A stretch of DNA of 64,000 nt from Gammaproteobacteria bacterium (GTDB lineage Bacteria; Pseudomonadota; Gammaproteobacteria; Competibacterales; Competibacteraceae). The notes below the pieces were generated by a model. It worked only from the letters and a program-made list of their open reading frames with translations, had not been told where the DNA came from and searched no databases. The stretch covers positions 62,001 through 126,000 of the forward strand of contig JACKNE010000009.1 of assembly GCA_024235035.1 (NCBI GenBank), given 5' to 3'. Every line of letters begins with the position of its first letter. The first letter of the stretch is position 1. A program made the position numbers and the translations under genes. Positions 33,331-43,621 of this stretch are shown here, one piece after another.

Positions 33331-36300
33331 CTAGAGCAAACAATCAGTAATCTTTGGTAACCCAAGTTGTGCTGAAAGAATACCTAAGAGACTACTTAAC
33401 AGTAAATTTCTACCAATCAAATAATAGGGTGAAACTAAAACCAAAAAAATATTTACAAAAGAAAGTGCAAAGCCAAGAGCAAAGCAAGAAAGAGCACTAT
33501 CTACCTTGCCGAAAAAAACTGTTGCAGCAATGAAGGCAATCATTTGAGAAATCAAAACTGAAAGCGCAGCTGCTATAATACCAGCAAGTACCATAGCACC
33601 TCCGGCTAAACTGCCAACAACCCCAACTGCTAGCAAAGCCACTCCAACTCCAAACGTAAATCCCATCCAAAAAAAACCCCCATTTCCCCTGCCGCTGATT
33701 TTGTATGCCCCGCTGCCGGTATTAGGATCGAGGATGAGGTAACCGGCACCTGACCAACCCGGCACGCTGACGGCATCGGTGTGGGTGATGACCTCCAGGC
33801 CGACGGCCAGGGCGCTGTGGATTTCAGCCAGTGTCTCGGGATGATGGTGAATGTTGGGGAGGGTCGTGGTTTGATTCGCTGGTGTGATGTGATAAATCCG
33901 CTGTCCCTGTGCATTCGCCTTGGCCAGGGCCTTGACCGCCGAGATAGCCTCACCGGGATTCTGTTCATTCACGAACATCTGCTCGGGAATAGCATGTTCC
34001 AAGGCGGAGGACAGCAATCCCACTTGCAGATTGAGACTCTTAAGCTGAACGGGGTCGATTTGATGGGTGCCCAACTGCCGGGCAATGCGGATGTTCATCA
34101 CCGCCCCGCCGACTTCAAGCGTGCGCGGGAGGCCAAAGAAATAAGTGACGTTGGGCTCATAGCCGTAACTGCCGTAGCCAAAGGCCAACTGATGCGTGGC
34201 CCGCTGGGGCAGGGCCAGGAGGTGGCTCAGCCCGGTGTATTGAGCGAAGTAGCCCAACCCCCCCGCTTGGAAGAGATCGCCGAGCACGTCTTCCCGGGTC
34301 AGGCTGGCGATCAAGGCGGAATCGCCGGATTCCAGGGTGCTCTTGGTGGCTTCCAGGCGTTGCTGGAGGGCTTGCAACCATCTCGGCGAGACACTTCCAC
34401 CGATCACGGGCAGATTCAGGTAGGACCCGGCGATGACTTTGTATGCATACGGCGGGTCGGTGACGCCGGGATGACTGGTTTGGTACAGCAGCGATAATTC
34501 CTCCCCCAGCGTCAGCGCGGCCCCTTGCTTCAGCAGCGTGCCATTGAGCCGCAGTTCCGGGATGACTCGAATCAGATAAGCCGGGATGCTGCGGGGCAGT
34601 TGCGCGGGATCGGTGATCTCCCCTTCCGGCAGCAGGGCCAACAGGGCTTGTTCATCGGCTTCGGTCGCGGGCTTGAACGACAAGGTCAGCTTCTGATTGT
34701 TGACCTGTGCCCAGGGCAAGGTGATGGGATCGACCAGATCGCCCAAGGCATCGCGCTGGAAGGCGATCTTCATGTGGTGTTGCAAGGCGGAAGGCAGCGC
34801 GCCATAGCGCGCGCCGATCACCCGAGGCAGATAAGGTAAGCCCGTGGGCAGCACCGGGGATGCTTGGATGATCGTCTTGCGTCCCCCGATCACGTCGCCC
34901 ACGGTCGGGTCGGTAAAGTGTTCGTCAAGGTACTGTTGCAACGCGGTTTGCGCCTGATGCTGGGCTTGTTCCAGGATCGTGGGATCGAAGCCTGTCACCC
35001 AGGACTCGGGGTCGTTCACAGTACCGCTGTCTACAAAGGATTGCGCCAGATGTTCGGGATTGAGGCCGGCGATATGCAGGATATCCAGCCCCTGAAGATG
35101 CGTGTACTGTTTGAAACTGGGGTCGAGGGCCACCCAGGTGTCGGCGGCTTGGTTGACCGCACCGCGCGAGGGATAAAAGTCGGTGGCCGCTTCTACCCAG
35201 ACGTGCTCCAGCCGGACGTGGGTGATCTGCCCGCCGTGGAGCACGCTCGTGATGGGAATACCGCCCCGACTGGCAAAGTCGATCGCGGCGGCGACGTCCG
35301 CGAAATCCCCCGCCCAGTTCTGGAAGCGTTCGGCGGGCAGTTCGATCGTGCCATGCACGTAGCGCGCGGGAATCCCGGAGGCCCGCAGCAGGGCAATCAA
35401 CAGACTAGCGATGTCCAGGGCGTTGCCGCGTTGGCTGCTCAAGGTCAGGTCGGCGCTTTGATAGGCCCCCCAACTGGGTAGCCACGCCACGGTGTTGCGC
35501 ACCCAGTTGTAGATTTGGATCGGGTCCTGGTTCAGCTCGGCAGCTTTGGCTTGGATCGCCTCGCTCAGAGTGACTTCCACGGTCGCGGCCCGATAGGCGG
35601 GGTCTTCGGCTCCCGGTAGCTCGTCCAGTTGGAAATCGCCCAGCGCCGCCAAACGGAGCGGCGGATGACTGCGCAACCCCGCCTGGAGGAACGCAGCCGG
35701 TGTGTCCTTGGGAGTTCGTGCCGGGTCCGCTGGCAGGGTTTGGTTGGGTAAGTCGTGCGGGTCGAGGGGTTGCGGGGGGCGTGCGTTCGGGTGTGCACGC
35801 AGTTGGGCTAATGCGGCCTGAACCGCCTGCAGCCGTTCGCTCGCGTCCAGGCTCGTTTCAAGGTCAGTCAATAAACCCAGCAACCGCTCCAGCTCGGCGC
35901 GATAAGTGGCCACCATGGCGTCATGGCGCGCTAGAATCGCCGCCGGTACCTGCTGGTCCACTAACATCACGCGCACCTCGGCGAAGCCGGCCATCACTTC
36001 GGTATCCAATGCGATCAATTGGCGGCGGAGTTCACTCACCTCATCGAGTTCGGTCGCCTCATCAAGGTTTGCGGCGGCCATCTGCCGGGCCTGGGGTCGT
36101 TCCCAGGTAGTCAGGCGGCGTTCAAGGCGCTGTAGAACGCGGCTGAATTGCGCTTCGGGGCTGAGGCCCAGGCTGGCCGGTGGGGCCGCGGCATCTCGCC
36201 GGGCGGGCGGGGCATCTCCCAAGGTTTGCGCGGCCAGCACCGCCGGGCTGATCTGCCAGGCCAGGAAGGTGACCAGGACCAACAAGGCGACGCCGCGCAG

Positions 36301-36378
36301 CAGGCCGGAGGCGTTGCGCAACACGCCAATCAGGGACGCCGTGGCGGCGGTGTCCTGAGCAAGGTGGGGCATGGTCAT
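33331..36378 (-). CDS. Transglutaminase-fold secreted protein with hydrophobic C-terminal module
   Basis: A 1015-residue protein. A membrane or signal segment lies at ~28-50 (GVALLVLVTFLAWQISP), then a coiled-coil region (80-200). The transglutaminase-like domain spans ~265-425: SQRGNALDIASLLIALLRAS, EHVWVEA with His392 and WVALDP with Asp419. The Cys position is Ala320, so it should not be a normal transglutaminase. After the LDPNTGSGAYKISG motif near 885, the last ~114 residues switch to AT-rich coding DNA and to multiple hydrophobic helices. Such switches mark polymorphic toxin tails. The frame is 9 bp downstream of the PEP-CTERM gene. Confidence 0.75.
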   Translation of the reverse strand: MTMPHLAQDTAATASLIGVLRNASGLLRGVALLVLVTFLAWQISPAVLAAQTLGDAPPARRDAAAPPASLGLSPEAQFSRVLQRLERRLTTWERPQARQMAAANLDEATELDEVSELRRQLIALDTEVMAGFAEVRVMLVDQQVPAAILARHDAMVATYRAELERLLGLLTDLETSLDASERLQAVQAALAQLRAHPNARPPQPLDPHDLPNQTLPADPARTPKDTPAAFLQAGLRSHPPLRLAALGDFQLDELPGAEDPAYRAATVEVTLSEAIQAKAAELNQDPIQIYNWVRNTVAWLPSWGAYQSADLTLSSQRGNALDIASLLIALLRASGIPARYVHGTIELPAERFQNWAGDFADVAAAIDFASRGGIPITSVLHGGQITHVRLEHVWVEAATDFYPSRGAVNQAADTWVALDPSFKQYTHLQGLDILHIAGLNPEHLAQSFVDSGTVNDPESWVTGFDPTILEQAQHQAQTALQQYLDEHFTDPTVGDVIGGRKTIIQASPVLPTGLPYLPRVIGARYGALPSALQHHMKIAFQRDALGDLVDPITLPWAQVNNQKLTLSFKPATEADEQALLALLPEGEITDPAQLPRSIPAYLIRVIPELRLNGTLLKQGAALTLGEELSLLYQTSHPGVTDPPYAYKVIAGSYLNLPVIGGSVSPRWLQALQQRLEATKSTLESGDSALIASLTREDVLGDLFQAGGLGYFAQYTGLSHLLALPQRATHQLAFGYGSYGYEPNVTYFFGLPRTLEVGGAVMNIRIARQLGTHQIDPVQLKSLNLQVGLLSSALEHAIPEQMFVNEQNPGEAISAVKALAKANAQGQRIYHITPANQTTTLPNIHHHPETLAEIHSALAVGLEVITHTDAVSVPGWSGAGYLILDPNTGSGAYKISGRGNGGFFWMGFTFGVGVALLAVGVVGSLAGGAMVLAGIIAAALSVLISQMIAFIAATVFFGKVDSALSCFALGFALSFVNIFLVLVSPYYLIGRNLLLSSLLGILSAQLGLPKITDCLL

Positions 36379-36387
36379 CTCCCTCGT

Positions 36388-37191
36388 TTATTCAGTGCGG
36401 ACGGCGATCCGCCGTCCTGGATAAGTCCGGGATCTCGTCCGAGCCGCGCGGCGCGCCACGGCGTTCGCTAATCCCATCAAGCCAAGACCGAACAACCCAA
36501 GCGCGTGGGGCTCGGGGATGCGGGTCGCCGATTGAACCTGTACGGAACCGTTGAAGAACAAGGTCGTGTTCGAAAAAGCATCCGTGTGGCTCAGGCCACC
36601 GATATCCTGGTCGCTGATCTCGAACGTGGCCACCAGGCGTTGATCGACCAAGAGATCGCCCACCTGAAAACCCAGCGCGAGCGAGACGTCCCAAGTCGAG
36701 CCAGCGGGCACAGCATTGGCGTTATCCAGCGCGCCCGCCAATAAGTTGGTATAGATATCCCCGAAGGAAAAACCGGGTTCATCAATCTCCCAATAATCCG
36801 GGTTGGGATCGCTGGCGCCAGCCCCGTCCACGCGGCGCAAGGTTCCGTATTCATTGAATGCCGAGGTAGTCAGTTCATCGATCTCGGCATCCAGAAACCC
36901 GAAAAATCGCACGTCGGCGAGGTTCTGACCCGTGGCGTTGGTCACGGTCCAGGTGACGCTCCCGTAATGGTTTGCGTCCAGTCGGTGGGTAAACGCCACC
37001 GCCAATCCTGCGGCTTCAAATTCGTTGAACCCAAAGCCAACGCGGGTGTCTTCCAACGCATTGCTGTTGAGTTGAGGCGCGGCGATAAAGGCCGAGAGGT
37101 AATCGATCGCGATGGGGCCAGCCAGGACCGGCGCAACGCTCAAGCCCCATCCCCAGCCAACGAGCAAGGTTCGCAACATCATTTTGTGCAT
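36388..37191 (-). CDS. PEP-CTERM sorting-domain protein
   Basis: A ~267-residue exported protein. The N-terminus is a signal peptide (LLVGWGWGLSVAPVLA). A beta-rich body follows, and the C-terminus is RIPEPHALGLFGLGLMGLANAV with a final Arg-rich tail. This PEP motif plus transmembrane helix plus basic end is the PEP-CTERM signal, cut and anchored by an exosortase encoded elsewhere. The start is uncertain: ATG at 37191, or a GTG two codons earlier at better spacing from GAGG. It lies between the giant protein and the transglutaminase-like protein, same strand, with short gaps. Confidence 0.82.
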   Translation of the reverse strand: MHKMMLRTLLVGWGWGLSVAPVLAGPIAIDYLSAFIAAPQLNSNALEDTRVGFGFNEFEAAGLAVAFTHRLDANHYGSVTWTVTNATGQNLADVRFFGFLDAEIDELTTSAFNEYGTLRRVDGAGASDPNPDYWEIDEPGFSFGDIYTNLLAGALDNANAVPAGSTWDVSLALGFQVGDLLVDQRLVATFEISDQDIGGLSHTDAFSNTTLFFNGSVQVQSATRIPEPHALGLFGLGLMGLANAVARRAARTRSRTYPGRRIAVRTE

Positions 37192-37257
37192 GGTCACTAG
37201 AATCCTCAACACCTTAGAAAGGTTGGCTTTCGCGCGCCGCCGTTCATGGGAAGCAGG

Positions 37258-40200
37258 CTAGCGTCCGGGCCTTCTACCGGTCGGAGTAGCGCACGCCTCG
37301 TTGGAATCGGGTGAGGCGTGCCCCGTCGCATCCACCCAGCGCACCACGTAGCAATATTGAACGCCATTGGTCAGTCCAAAATCGGCAAAGGCGCCATAAC
37401 CAGTGACATGTCCGGTTTGGAGCAAGGCGTAAGATCCCCCCGAGGTCGTGCTGCGCAGAATGGTGTAGCTGACGGCGTCGGTGACTGGCGTCCAGAGCAA
37501 ATCGATCTTGCTGTCTTTAGCCAGAGCCACGAGGTCGGCGATGGGGGTCGGCTCGCGGTCAACGACGGTGATCAGCACATTGTCGCTGGCTTCCTGGGCG
37601 CCGTCGGAGACCGTCAGTCTCAGGACATAGCTCCCCAGTGTGTCCGCGATGAACCACGGGGTGGGGGTGTCCACAGCCTCAATGCTCGCTTGACTCAGCC
37701 GGCTGGCGGGTGGCAGGAAGACCCATTGCCAGGCATGACGGAGGGGTTCGGGACTATAGTCGGGATCATAGCTGGCGCTGCCATCTAACGTCACGGGCTG
37801 ATCAAGCGACGCCTGCGCATCCGGGCCGGCATCCGCATTCGGTGGGATATCCAGCAGGGCGACTGTGATGCGCGCTTCGTCCGTGATGGTCGCCTCGCCA
37901 TCCGTCACGGCGAGTTCGAGGCGATAGAGGCCCGGAACATCCGGCACGAAGGTGGCTTGCGCTAGACGAGAGCTGCCGATGGATTGGTCAGTGAGTTGGC
38001 TGGTCGGCGGGCGTTCCGCAAACCGCCATTCGTAGCTCAGCGGTACGGGACCTTCATCGGGATCTGCGCTGGCGCGGCCATCCAAGGTCACGAATTCGCC
38101 GAGGGCGACCGCGCGATCCGGCCCGGCGTTCGCCTGGGGCGGGACGTTGCCCGTCACAGCAGTGATCAGCACCGTATCTGGCGCGCTGTCTTCCAGTCCA
38201 TCGCTCACGAGGAGTTGCAGTTGGTATTGGCCGACGACGTCGGGGATGAAGCGCGGAGCCGGGTCAGCGGCAAGCTGGAGCGCAGTGGCGGTGAGGGTAC
38301 TAGCGGGCGGTTGCGCAAGCAGCGTCCAGTGGAAACTCAGCAACTGGCCATCGGGATCGTAGGAGCCACTACCGTTCAGCACCACCGGTTCGCCGAGCCG
38401 CGTCTGGCGATCAGCGCCGGCGTCGGCCACGGGCGGCGCATTGCTCGGTGGCGCGTCAACAATTTCAAAGGTGGCGTGATCGAGTGTGTGGGGGGTTCCG
38501 TCAATGTTCACCGATAGCACGGCGCTATAGACACCAGCGTCGGCCTGCGCCGCCCATTGCACGGCCACGGGGGTGACGCCGCCGATCGGCAGCGCGGCCA
38601 CGGTGAGCAGCCAGTCGGTCAGGATGGTCTGGGCGGCGGGGTCGAGGAGCGTGATCCTCACCGGCAGCGCGGTGAAGGCGCTATTGCCTTGGTTGGTCAG
38701 GCTCGCCTGGAGGGTCAGCGGTTCGCCCCACCGGACCGATAAGGGGGTGACCGTGAGCACGCCGGTGAGTCCCGCCCCGGTTTCCGCGCTGGATTGGACC
38801 GTGATGGCGGTTGCCGCGCGGGCCAGTTCGTTGCCAGCGGCATCCTCCACTTGCGCGTCCAGATGGTAGTCGCCCGGGGCGGCTTGGTTGAGCGGCACAG
38901 CGATTGTCCGCTCATGTTGCCCTCCTGGCGACAACTCGCCAACGTGCAGAGTTTCGGAGAACAACAGCTGGCCTTGCGGACCGGTAATCTGAATTTCGAT
39001 TTGGATGCCAGAGAGAAGGGTGTTGGTCGTGGCGTTCCGTACCAGATAGGTGATCTGCACCGTGTCGGTGGTGTGATAGGTCGCCCGGTCAGTGGTGGTA
39101 TGCAGCGTGACGGGTGGCGCTCCGCCCGCGCCGATCGAGAACTCGGCAGCGGCTTCACCCAGTATCTGACCCTCCGGCGTGGAAAGGATGCCGTGCACCG
39201 TGTAGTTACCCGCCAGGGTGACACCGGTGTTCCACGCTTGGCTGAGAGTGAGCGAACCACCCGCACTCAATGCGCTGACCGGCTGCGCATCGAACTGAGT
39301 GACGAGCGCGCCGTTACCATCGACGATCGCCAATATCACCGTATAGTCGCTGATAAAGCTACCGGTATTGGTCACGGTCGCCTGGAGCAAAACCGGCGCG
39401 TTGGCGCCATATTCGGCGGCGTCCGTCGCCACGCGGAGCTGACCCAGTGGGGCGACGTCGCTGAGCGAGCGGCTCATCTGGTTGTTCGCTTCGTTGCATT
39501 CGCGGTACTGATCGTCAGGATCGACCCAAACGTAGAGCGGTTCGAGCGAGGCCAGGGTGACCTCTTCCAGACGGACGTCGGCATACGCGCCACGAGCTAA
39601 ACCATCAAGCGTGACCGTACCCAATAGGACCCCTCCAGCCGCCGGATCGCCTTGGTAAAACGCCACCGGGATCGTTTGCGTCAACGAGAGTGAGCCAGCA
39701 TTGCCGATCCGGGCCGTCAGGCTCTGAGGCTGTCCTAAACCATTGTCGATCAAGGTCAGCAAGGAGACCGACAAGTCGCTCTGATCCAAGGGATCACGAT
39801 CCGGGAAGGTATTCAACCGGTAGGTGTTATGGCTCAACCAGGAGGGTTTCTCATGCCGTGGAACCGTGCCGTCGTCGTTGACGTTGGTGATGTGGTAGGT
39901 GTGCTGGTTCCAGATATGGCGGGTCGGTACCCAATTGTCGTTGGCGTAGACTTTTAGAGGGCTGGCGGGAACTAACACCTCAGCGTGACCATCACGATCG
40001 AGATCGACGATGATGGGCATCTCGCTGTAGGTCGCACTCCAACTCTCCGTCTTGAACAGCACCGCACCATCGACGCCGCGATAAAGGCGAAACTCCCGCT
40101 CGTCCGCATAAACAACTTCGGCGCGACCATCGCCATCGAAATCGAACACCGCTGCACCCGTCAAACCCGAGCTTTCCTCGTAGGTCGGTGTCGTCCACAT

Positions 40201-43200
40201 GAGGCTGCCATCGGTGTCGAAGGCGCTCAGCCGTTCACGTCCACCCACCGTGATTTCTGGCAACCCATCGCCGTCCAGATCGGCGATCGTAGGCGGGCCT
40301 GCGGTATTGCCGTTGTAACCCCAGCGAGGGTCTGCAGGAACGCGAACCGGCCCCCAGATTACTTCGCCGCGATGATTCAATAGATGAACGGTATAAGGGA
40401 ATTGGTAGGTGAAGTGTCCATCGACATAGTGTATTCGACCCACCACAACCACTTCCGGCTCCGGTGTATCATCAAAATTACCCACCGCCACATAGCCGTC
40501 GCCGACATTCTCGTTGGCCCAGAGCAGCTGGCCGTCCGCGTCGAATGCCGAAGCTCCTGAGATGAGTTCGGGGCGTCCATCCAGATCCAAATCCGCGACT
40601 ATCGAAAATGGATAGCGGTCTCTACCATTGGTGAATCCCGCTACGAAACCACCCTCACCCCGCCAACGCACACTACCGTCCTGCGCGTTGTAAACCGTCG
40701 TACCCGCCACGATCTCTGGGGCACCGTCTCCGTCGAGATCTGCCAACGCATAACCACCCCAGTTCAAACGGTTGTCCAGATCCTGGATTTCGTATTTGAT
40801 CTCCCCGGTATGTTCCAGGACGACCATCTTATACAGAGGATCACCGGCCACGATTTCCACCAAGCCGTCGTTATCGAGATCACCCGCCGCGATGTTGGTG
40901 GAAGAAGAAGCTGATACCCGCGTGTTCCAGAGCATTCTTCCGTCGACACCACTCTGCGCCGTAACACCATTGAATACATAAACGACACTGGGGATATCCT
41001 GCTCATCGATCAAGCCATCCAAGTTTGTGTCTTCGAGCGGTACGACCACCGGGGCGGCAGCGGCATACCCCCACTGATATTTCAGGGTTGGAGGAAGCGC
41101 GCCAGGTTCGATGACCGTTGTCGGCAGCCGGCACAGGGCGGCGGACGTGATCCAGTTATTGGTCTCATTCGTCTCGACGATGTGTCGTTCGCTATCGACA
41201 ACTACCGTGATGGGCGCATCGCGAAAAGGCAAGATACCCTGGATATAGATCGCCTGGGTCAACGATTCACCGGTTGCAAGCGTCCCATCCACGACAGCCG
41301 AGCCGAGTTCGGGTTCATTGTTCTCCTGTTGACCATCATCATCGGCATCGTAGAAGGCCGTGACCGAGAACGATCCAGTCGGTGGTCGGTTACCCCGATT
41401 TTCCACAGTCACTTCCAAGATACCGCTCAGGGTCAGCGTTGTCAGATCGGTGACGAGTTCAGCCGTATTCAGGGTAGTGGGGGCCAGATCGGGACCGAGC
41501 GCCTCGGGCCGCAAGCGGATCTGGCCAGCATCGGCTTCATCCCAGGGCGGCACTGGCAGTGTCAGCGTCTGACGCACATAGCCGGAATGACTGATGGTGA
41601 GCACGACTTCCGTTTCGGAAATACCGACCACTGTGAATCGCCCTACGGCATCCGTCGCCAGCGTCTCGGTGGTATTGCCATGCGTGGCGTTGACCAACGC
41701 ATCGACCAGTGGGGCGCCTGTGGTCGCATCGACGACCACCCCGGTGACGTGACTGTAAGCATCCGGCGGTCTCGTCACAAACATGCGTGGTGAAAGCTCA
41801 ATCTGAGCACCTTCCACAACGGTCAAGGAGGCATAGACGTACTGATAACCGCTCATCGAGAACGTAACCCGAACTTCGCCAGGTGTGACCGGTTCGAGTC
41901 GGTAAGTACCGTCCGCCGCTGTCTTGGTCGGAATATAGTTCGTGCCCGATACCCATACGCCAACCGATTCGATCGGTTCACCGGTGACAAAATCGGTCAC
42001 GATGCCGTAGATCGCAGCGGGCGGCGGGACACCATTAGGAAAAGCTGTCAGATGAGGGGAAAAAATGAAGAGTCCACCGGCCAGCAGATGACCACTGGTG
42101 ATGGCAGATGCATAACCGGCTGATTCAACCGTCACCGTGATGGAGCCGGGAGGTACGCTATCGATTCGGTATTTCCCGTCCGTACCGGTCACAACAGTCG
42201 CTGCGCCCACACGAACAATAGCACCCGTTAACGGTAGCCCATTCTGATCACTCACCACCCCTTGGATCGCGCCGACATTGACATCAATTTCGTAGAGCAG
42301 AGACAAGTCGCCGAGATCGAGCGTTTCGCCTGTCGATAATGAAACCGATACCGATAAAGGAGCAAAGCCCGGTGCAACGACATTCAGTTGATATAATCCC
42401 GGATCAAGGGCCGTTAACGTGAAGACACCGCTCGCATCCGTCACAATACGGATATTCGTGAGCCCAATTAACTCCACCATGGCCCCAACCAAGGCCAGAC
42501 CGGTTTCTCCATGGACAACCTGACCGGTCAAGGTGGCCAAATCCGGGTTGGGTAGCGGCGTTTCAGCCAGGGCCAATGCCCTCAGCGCCAAAGCGGTGGT
42601 ATATACATCTCCTTGCCAGCTGCCATCGGCAAGCTGGGCGTTAGCCAGTACTGCGAGACTATCCGCGATACTGCTGGTATCACTCAACCGAGGCGCGATA
42701 GCGATCAAAGCCAAGGCCGTTTCCAATATCTCTTGCCAAACACTACCACCACGTTGTGCGAGTAAAAACGCCTGGGCGCCATCCAGCGCCGGGGTAACGG
42801 CAAAGACTTGGCGGTAATGCCACAGTGAACGCAGGATCTGGGCCGATAGGAATGCAGATGTGGCATTCTCGTTATCCGCCCAGCCACCATCGGGTCGTTG
42901 GCGATCGAGCAAAAAACTCACTGCCGAATCAACGAGGCTAGTGTCAGCAGAACCCATCATGGCTAGCGCATCCAGTGCGAATGCGGTATCCAGCATTGTG
43001 CTTTGGTGACCCGCAAAATCCCCAAACCCACCATCGCTGTTCTGATGGGTCAGAAGTTCGGTGACCAACATACTGACATCCTCACTGGCAGCGATACCGG
43101 CGATGATCTTACGAGCGAGGTACTCGGTGTTGTCGAAAGGCTCGGCTGAGAGAAACTGGCGAGCGGCGAAGATACCCGCTGGTGCTTCACCCAGCGCCTG

Positions 43201-43383
43201 GAAGGTGCGTAGAGTCTCGGCAGTGGCTTGTACTGGAGTCGCGAGATTGGTGTTGCTGGCGTAAGCACCGTTGCTTTGAGCCTGTCCAGCTAGCCAAGCT
43301 AAACCGGTCGCGATGTCAGCCTGCGCTGGGTACACCCACAACACCAAGCTGAAAAGTATCCCAGTGACAAACAAACGTTTCAT
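37258..43383 (-). CDS. Giant multi-domain secreted surface protein (2041 aa)
   Basis: A large exported protein, start ATG at 43383 after GGGGA, signal peptide KRLFVTGILFSLVLWVYPAQA. Domain order, approximate: alpha-alpha toroid with prenyltransferase/squalene-cyclase-like repeats (24-280, e.g. QNSDGGFGDF, RQRPDGGWAD). Four carboxypeptidase regulatory-like repeats (281-628). A CARDB domain (634-748). FG-GAP/VCBS beta-propeller repeats with DLDGDG loops (750-1190). A second CARDB (1194-1314). Ig-like domains (1317-1648). Three PKD domains (1650-1941). A C-terminal fibronectin III domain. No sorting signal or membrane anchor is seen. It probably acts as an adhesin or matrix protein. It heads a three-gene run with the genes at 36388 and 33331. 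Confidence 0.85.
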   Translation of the reverse strand: MKRLFVTGILFSLVLWVYPAQADIATGLAWLAGQAQSNGAYASNTNLATPVQATAETLRTFQALGEAPAGIFAARQFLSAEPFDNTEYLARKIIAGIAASEDVSMLVTELLTHQNSDGGFGDFAGHQSTMLDTAFALDALAMMGSADTSLVDSAVSFLLDRQRPDGGWADNENATSAFLSAQILRSLWHYRQVFAVTPALDGAQAFLLAQRGGSVWQEILETALALIAIAPRLSDTSSIADSLAVLANAQLADGSWQGDVYTTALALRALALAETPLPNPDLATLTGQVVHGETGLALVGAMVELIGLTNIRIVTDASGVFTLTALDPGLYQLNVVAPGFAPLSVSVSLSTGETLDLGDLSLLYEIDVNVGAIQGVVSDQNGLPLTGAIVRVGAATVVTGTDGKYRIDSVPPGSITVTVESAGYASAITSGHLLAGGLFIFSPHLTAFPNGVPPPAAIYGIVTDFVTGEPIESVGVWVSGTNYIPTKTAADGTYRLEPVTPGEVRVTFSMSGYQYVYASLTVVEGAQIELSPRMFVTRPPDAYSHVTGVVVDATTGAPLVDALVNATHGNTTETLATDAVGRFTVVGISETEVVLTISHSGYVRQTLTLPVPPWDEADAGQIRLRPEALGPDLAPTTLNTAELVTDLTTLTLSGILEVTVENRGNRPPTGSFSVTAFYDADDDGQQENNEPELGSAVVDGTLATGESLTQAIYIQGILPFRDAPITVVVDSERHIVETNETNNWITSAALCRLPTTVIEPGALPPTLKYQWGYAAAAPVVVPLEDTNLDGLIDEQDIPSVVYVFNGVTAQSGVDGRMLWNTRVSASSSTNIAAGDLDNDGLVEIVAGDPLYKMVVLEHTGEIKYEIQDLDNRLNWGGYALADLDGDGAPEIVAGTTVYNAQDGSVRWRGEGGFVAGFTNGRDRYPFSIVADLDLDGRPELISGASAFDADGQLLWANENVGDGYVAVGNFDDTPEPEVVVVGRIHYVDGHFTYQFPYTVHLLNHRGEVIWGPVRVPADPRWGYNGNTAGPPTIADLDGDGLPEITVGGRERLSAFDTDGSLMWTTPTYEESSGLTGAAVFDFDGDGRAEVVYADEREFRLYRGVDGAVLFKTESWSATYSEMPIIVDLDRDGHAEVLVPASPLKVYANDNWVPTRHIWNQHTYHITNVNDDGTVPRHEKPSWLSHNTYRLNTFPDRDPLDQSDLSVSLLTLIDNGLGQPQSLTARIGNAGSLSLTQTIPVAFYQGDPAAGGVLLGTVTLDGLARGAYADVRLEEVTLASLEPLYVWVDPDDQYRECNEANNQMSRSLSDVAPLGQLRVATDAAEYGANAPVLLQATVTNTGSFISDYTVILAIVDGNGALVTQFDAQPVSALSAGGSLTLSQAWNTGVTLAGNYTVHGILSTPEGQILGEAAAEFSIGAGGAPPVTLHTTTDRATYHTTDTVQITYLVRNATTNTLLSGIQIEIQITGPQGQLLFSETLHVGELSPGGQHERTIAVPLNQAAPGDYHLDAQVEDAAGNELARAATAITVQSSAETGAGLTGVLTVTPLSVRWGEPLTLQASLTNQGNSAFTALPVRITLLDPAAQTILTDWLLTVAALPIGGVTPVAVQWAAQADAGVYSAVLSVNIDGTPHTLDHATFEIVDAPPSNAPPVADAGADRQTRLGEPVVLNGSGSYDPDGQLLSFHWTLLAQPPASTLTATALQLAADPAPRFIPDVVGQYQLQLLVSDGLEDSAPDTVLITAVTGNVPPQANAGPDRAVALGEFVTLDGRASADPDEGPVPLSYEWRFAERPPTSQLTDQSIGSSRLAQATFVPDVPGLYRLELAVTDGEATITDEARITVALLDIPPNADAGPDAQASLDQPVTLDGSASYDPDYSPEPLRHAWQWVFLPPASRLSQASIEAVDTPTPWFIADTLGSYVLRLTVSDGAQEASDNVLITVVDREPTPIADLVALAKDSKIDLLWTPVTDAVSYTILRSTTSGGSYALLQTGHVTGYGAFADFGLTNGVQYCYVVRWVDATGHASPDSNEACATPTGRRPGR

Positions 43384-43586
43384 ATTTTTGATCCCCGAGC
43401 CTATGGCCGCCTTAGACCAATCATAGATATCGGTTGAGTTGGCGATCAAAATATCATCAAATTAAATCAATATCTTATACTAAATCTCTATAGCTAAGCC
43501 CAATCGATGAATCATTCAGGGGCGCTATAGTGTTTCGAGAACCCAACCATATAAAGATTACGGAGCTTCATCAATAAGCAAACTTA

Positions 43587-43600
43587 TTGCCAAATGGCAA
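43587..43600. repeat. Inverted repeat TTGCCA-AA-TGGCAA
   Basis: A perfect 6-bp inverted repeat with a 2-bp spacer, flanked by AAAAATTTTT. It lies 22 bp from the larger palindrome at 43622. Could be an operator half or a chance repeat in AT-rich DNA. Confidence 0.5.
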
Positions 43601-43621
43601 AAAATTTTTATATTTAATTAT

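Noticed and set aside
33781..34497. Open frame of 238 codons on the plus strand
   Set aside because: It runs antisense to the transglutaminase-fold gene, has no motif or ribosome site, and is a by-product of GC-rich coding bias.
38794..39600. Open frame of 268 codons on the plus strand inside the giant gene
   Set aside because: Antisense shadow: the minus-strand frame shows clear Ig-like and CARDB domains, while this one has no recognisable domain.
42545..43310. Possible thioester (complement/alpha-2-macroglobulin-like) domain in the toroid of the giant protein
   Set aside because: The helical toroid repeats are present, but no CGEQ-type thioester motif is seen.
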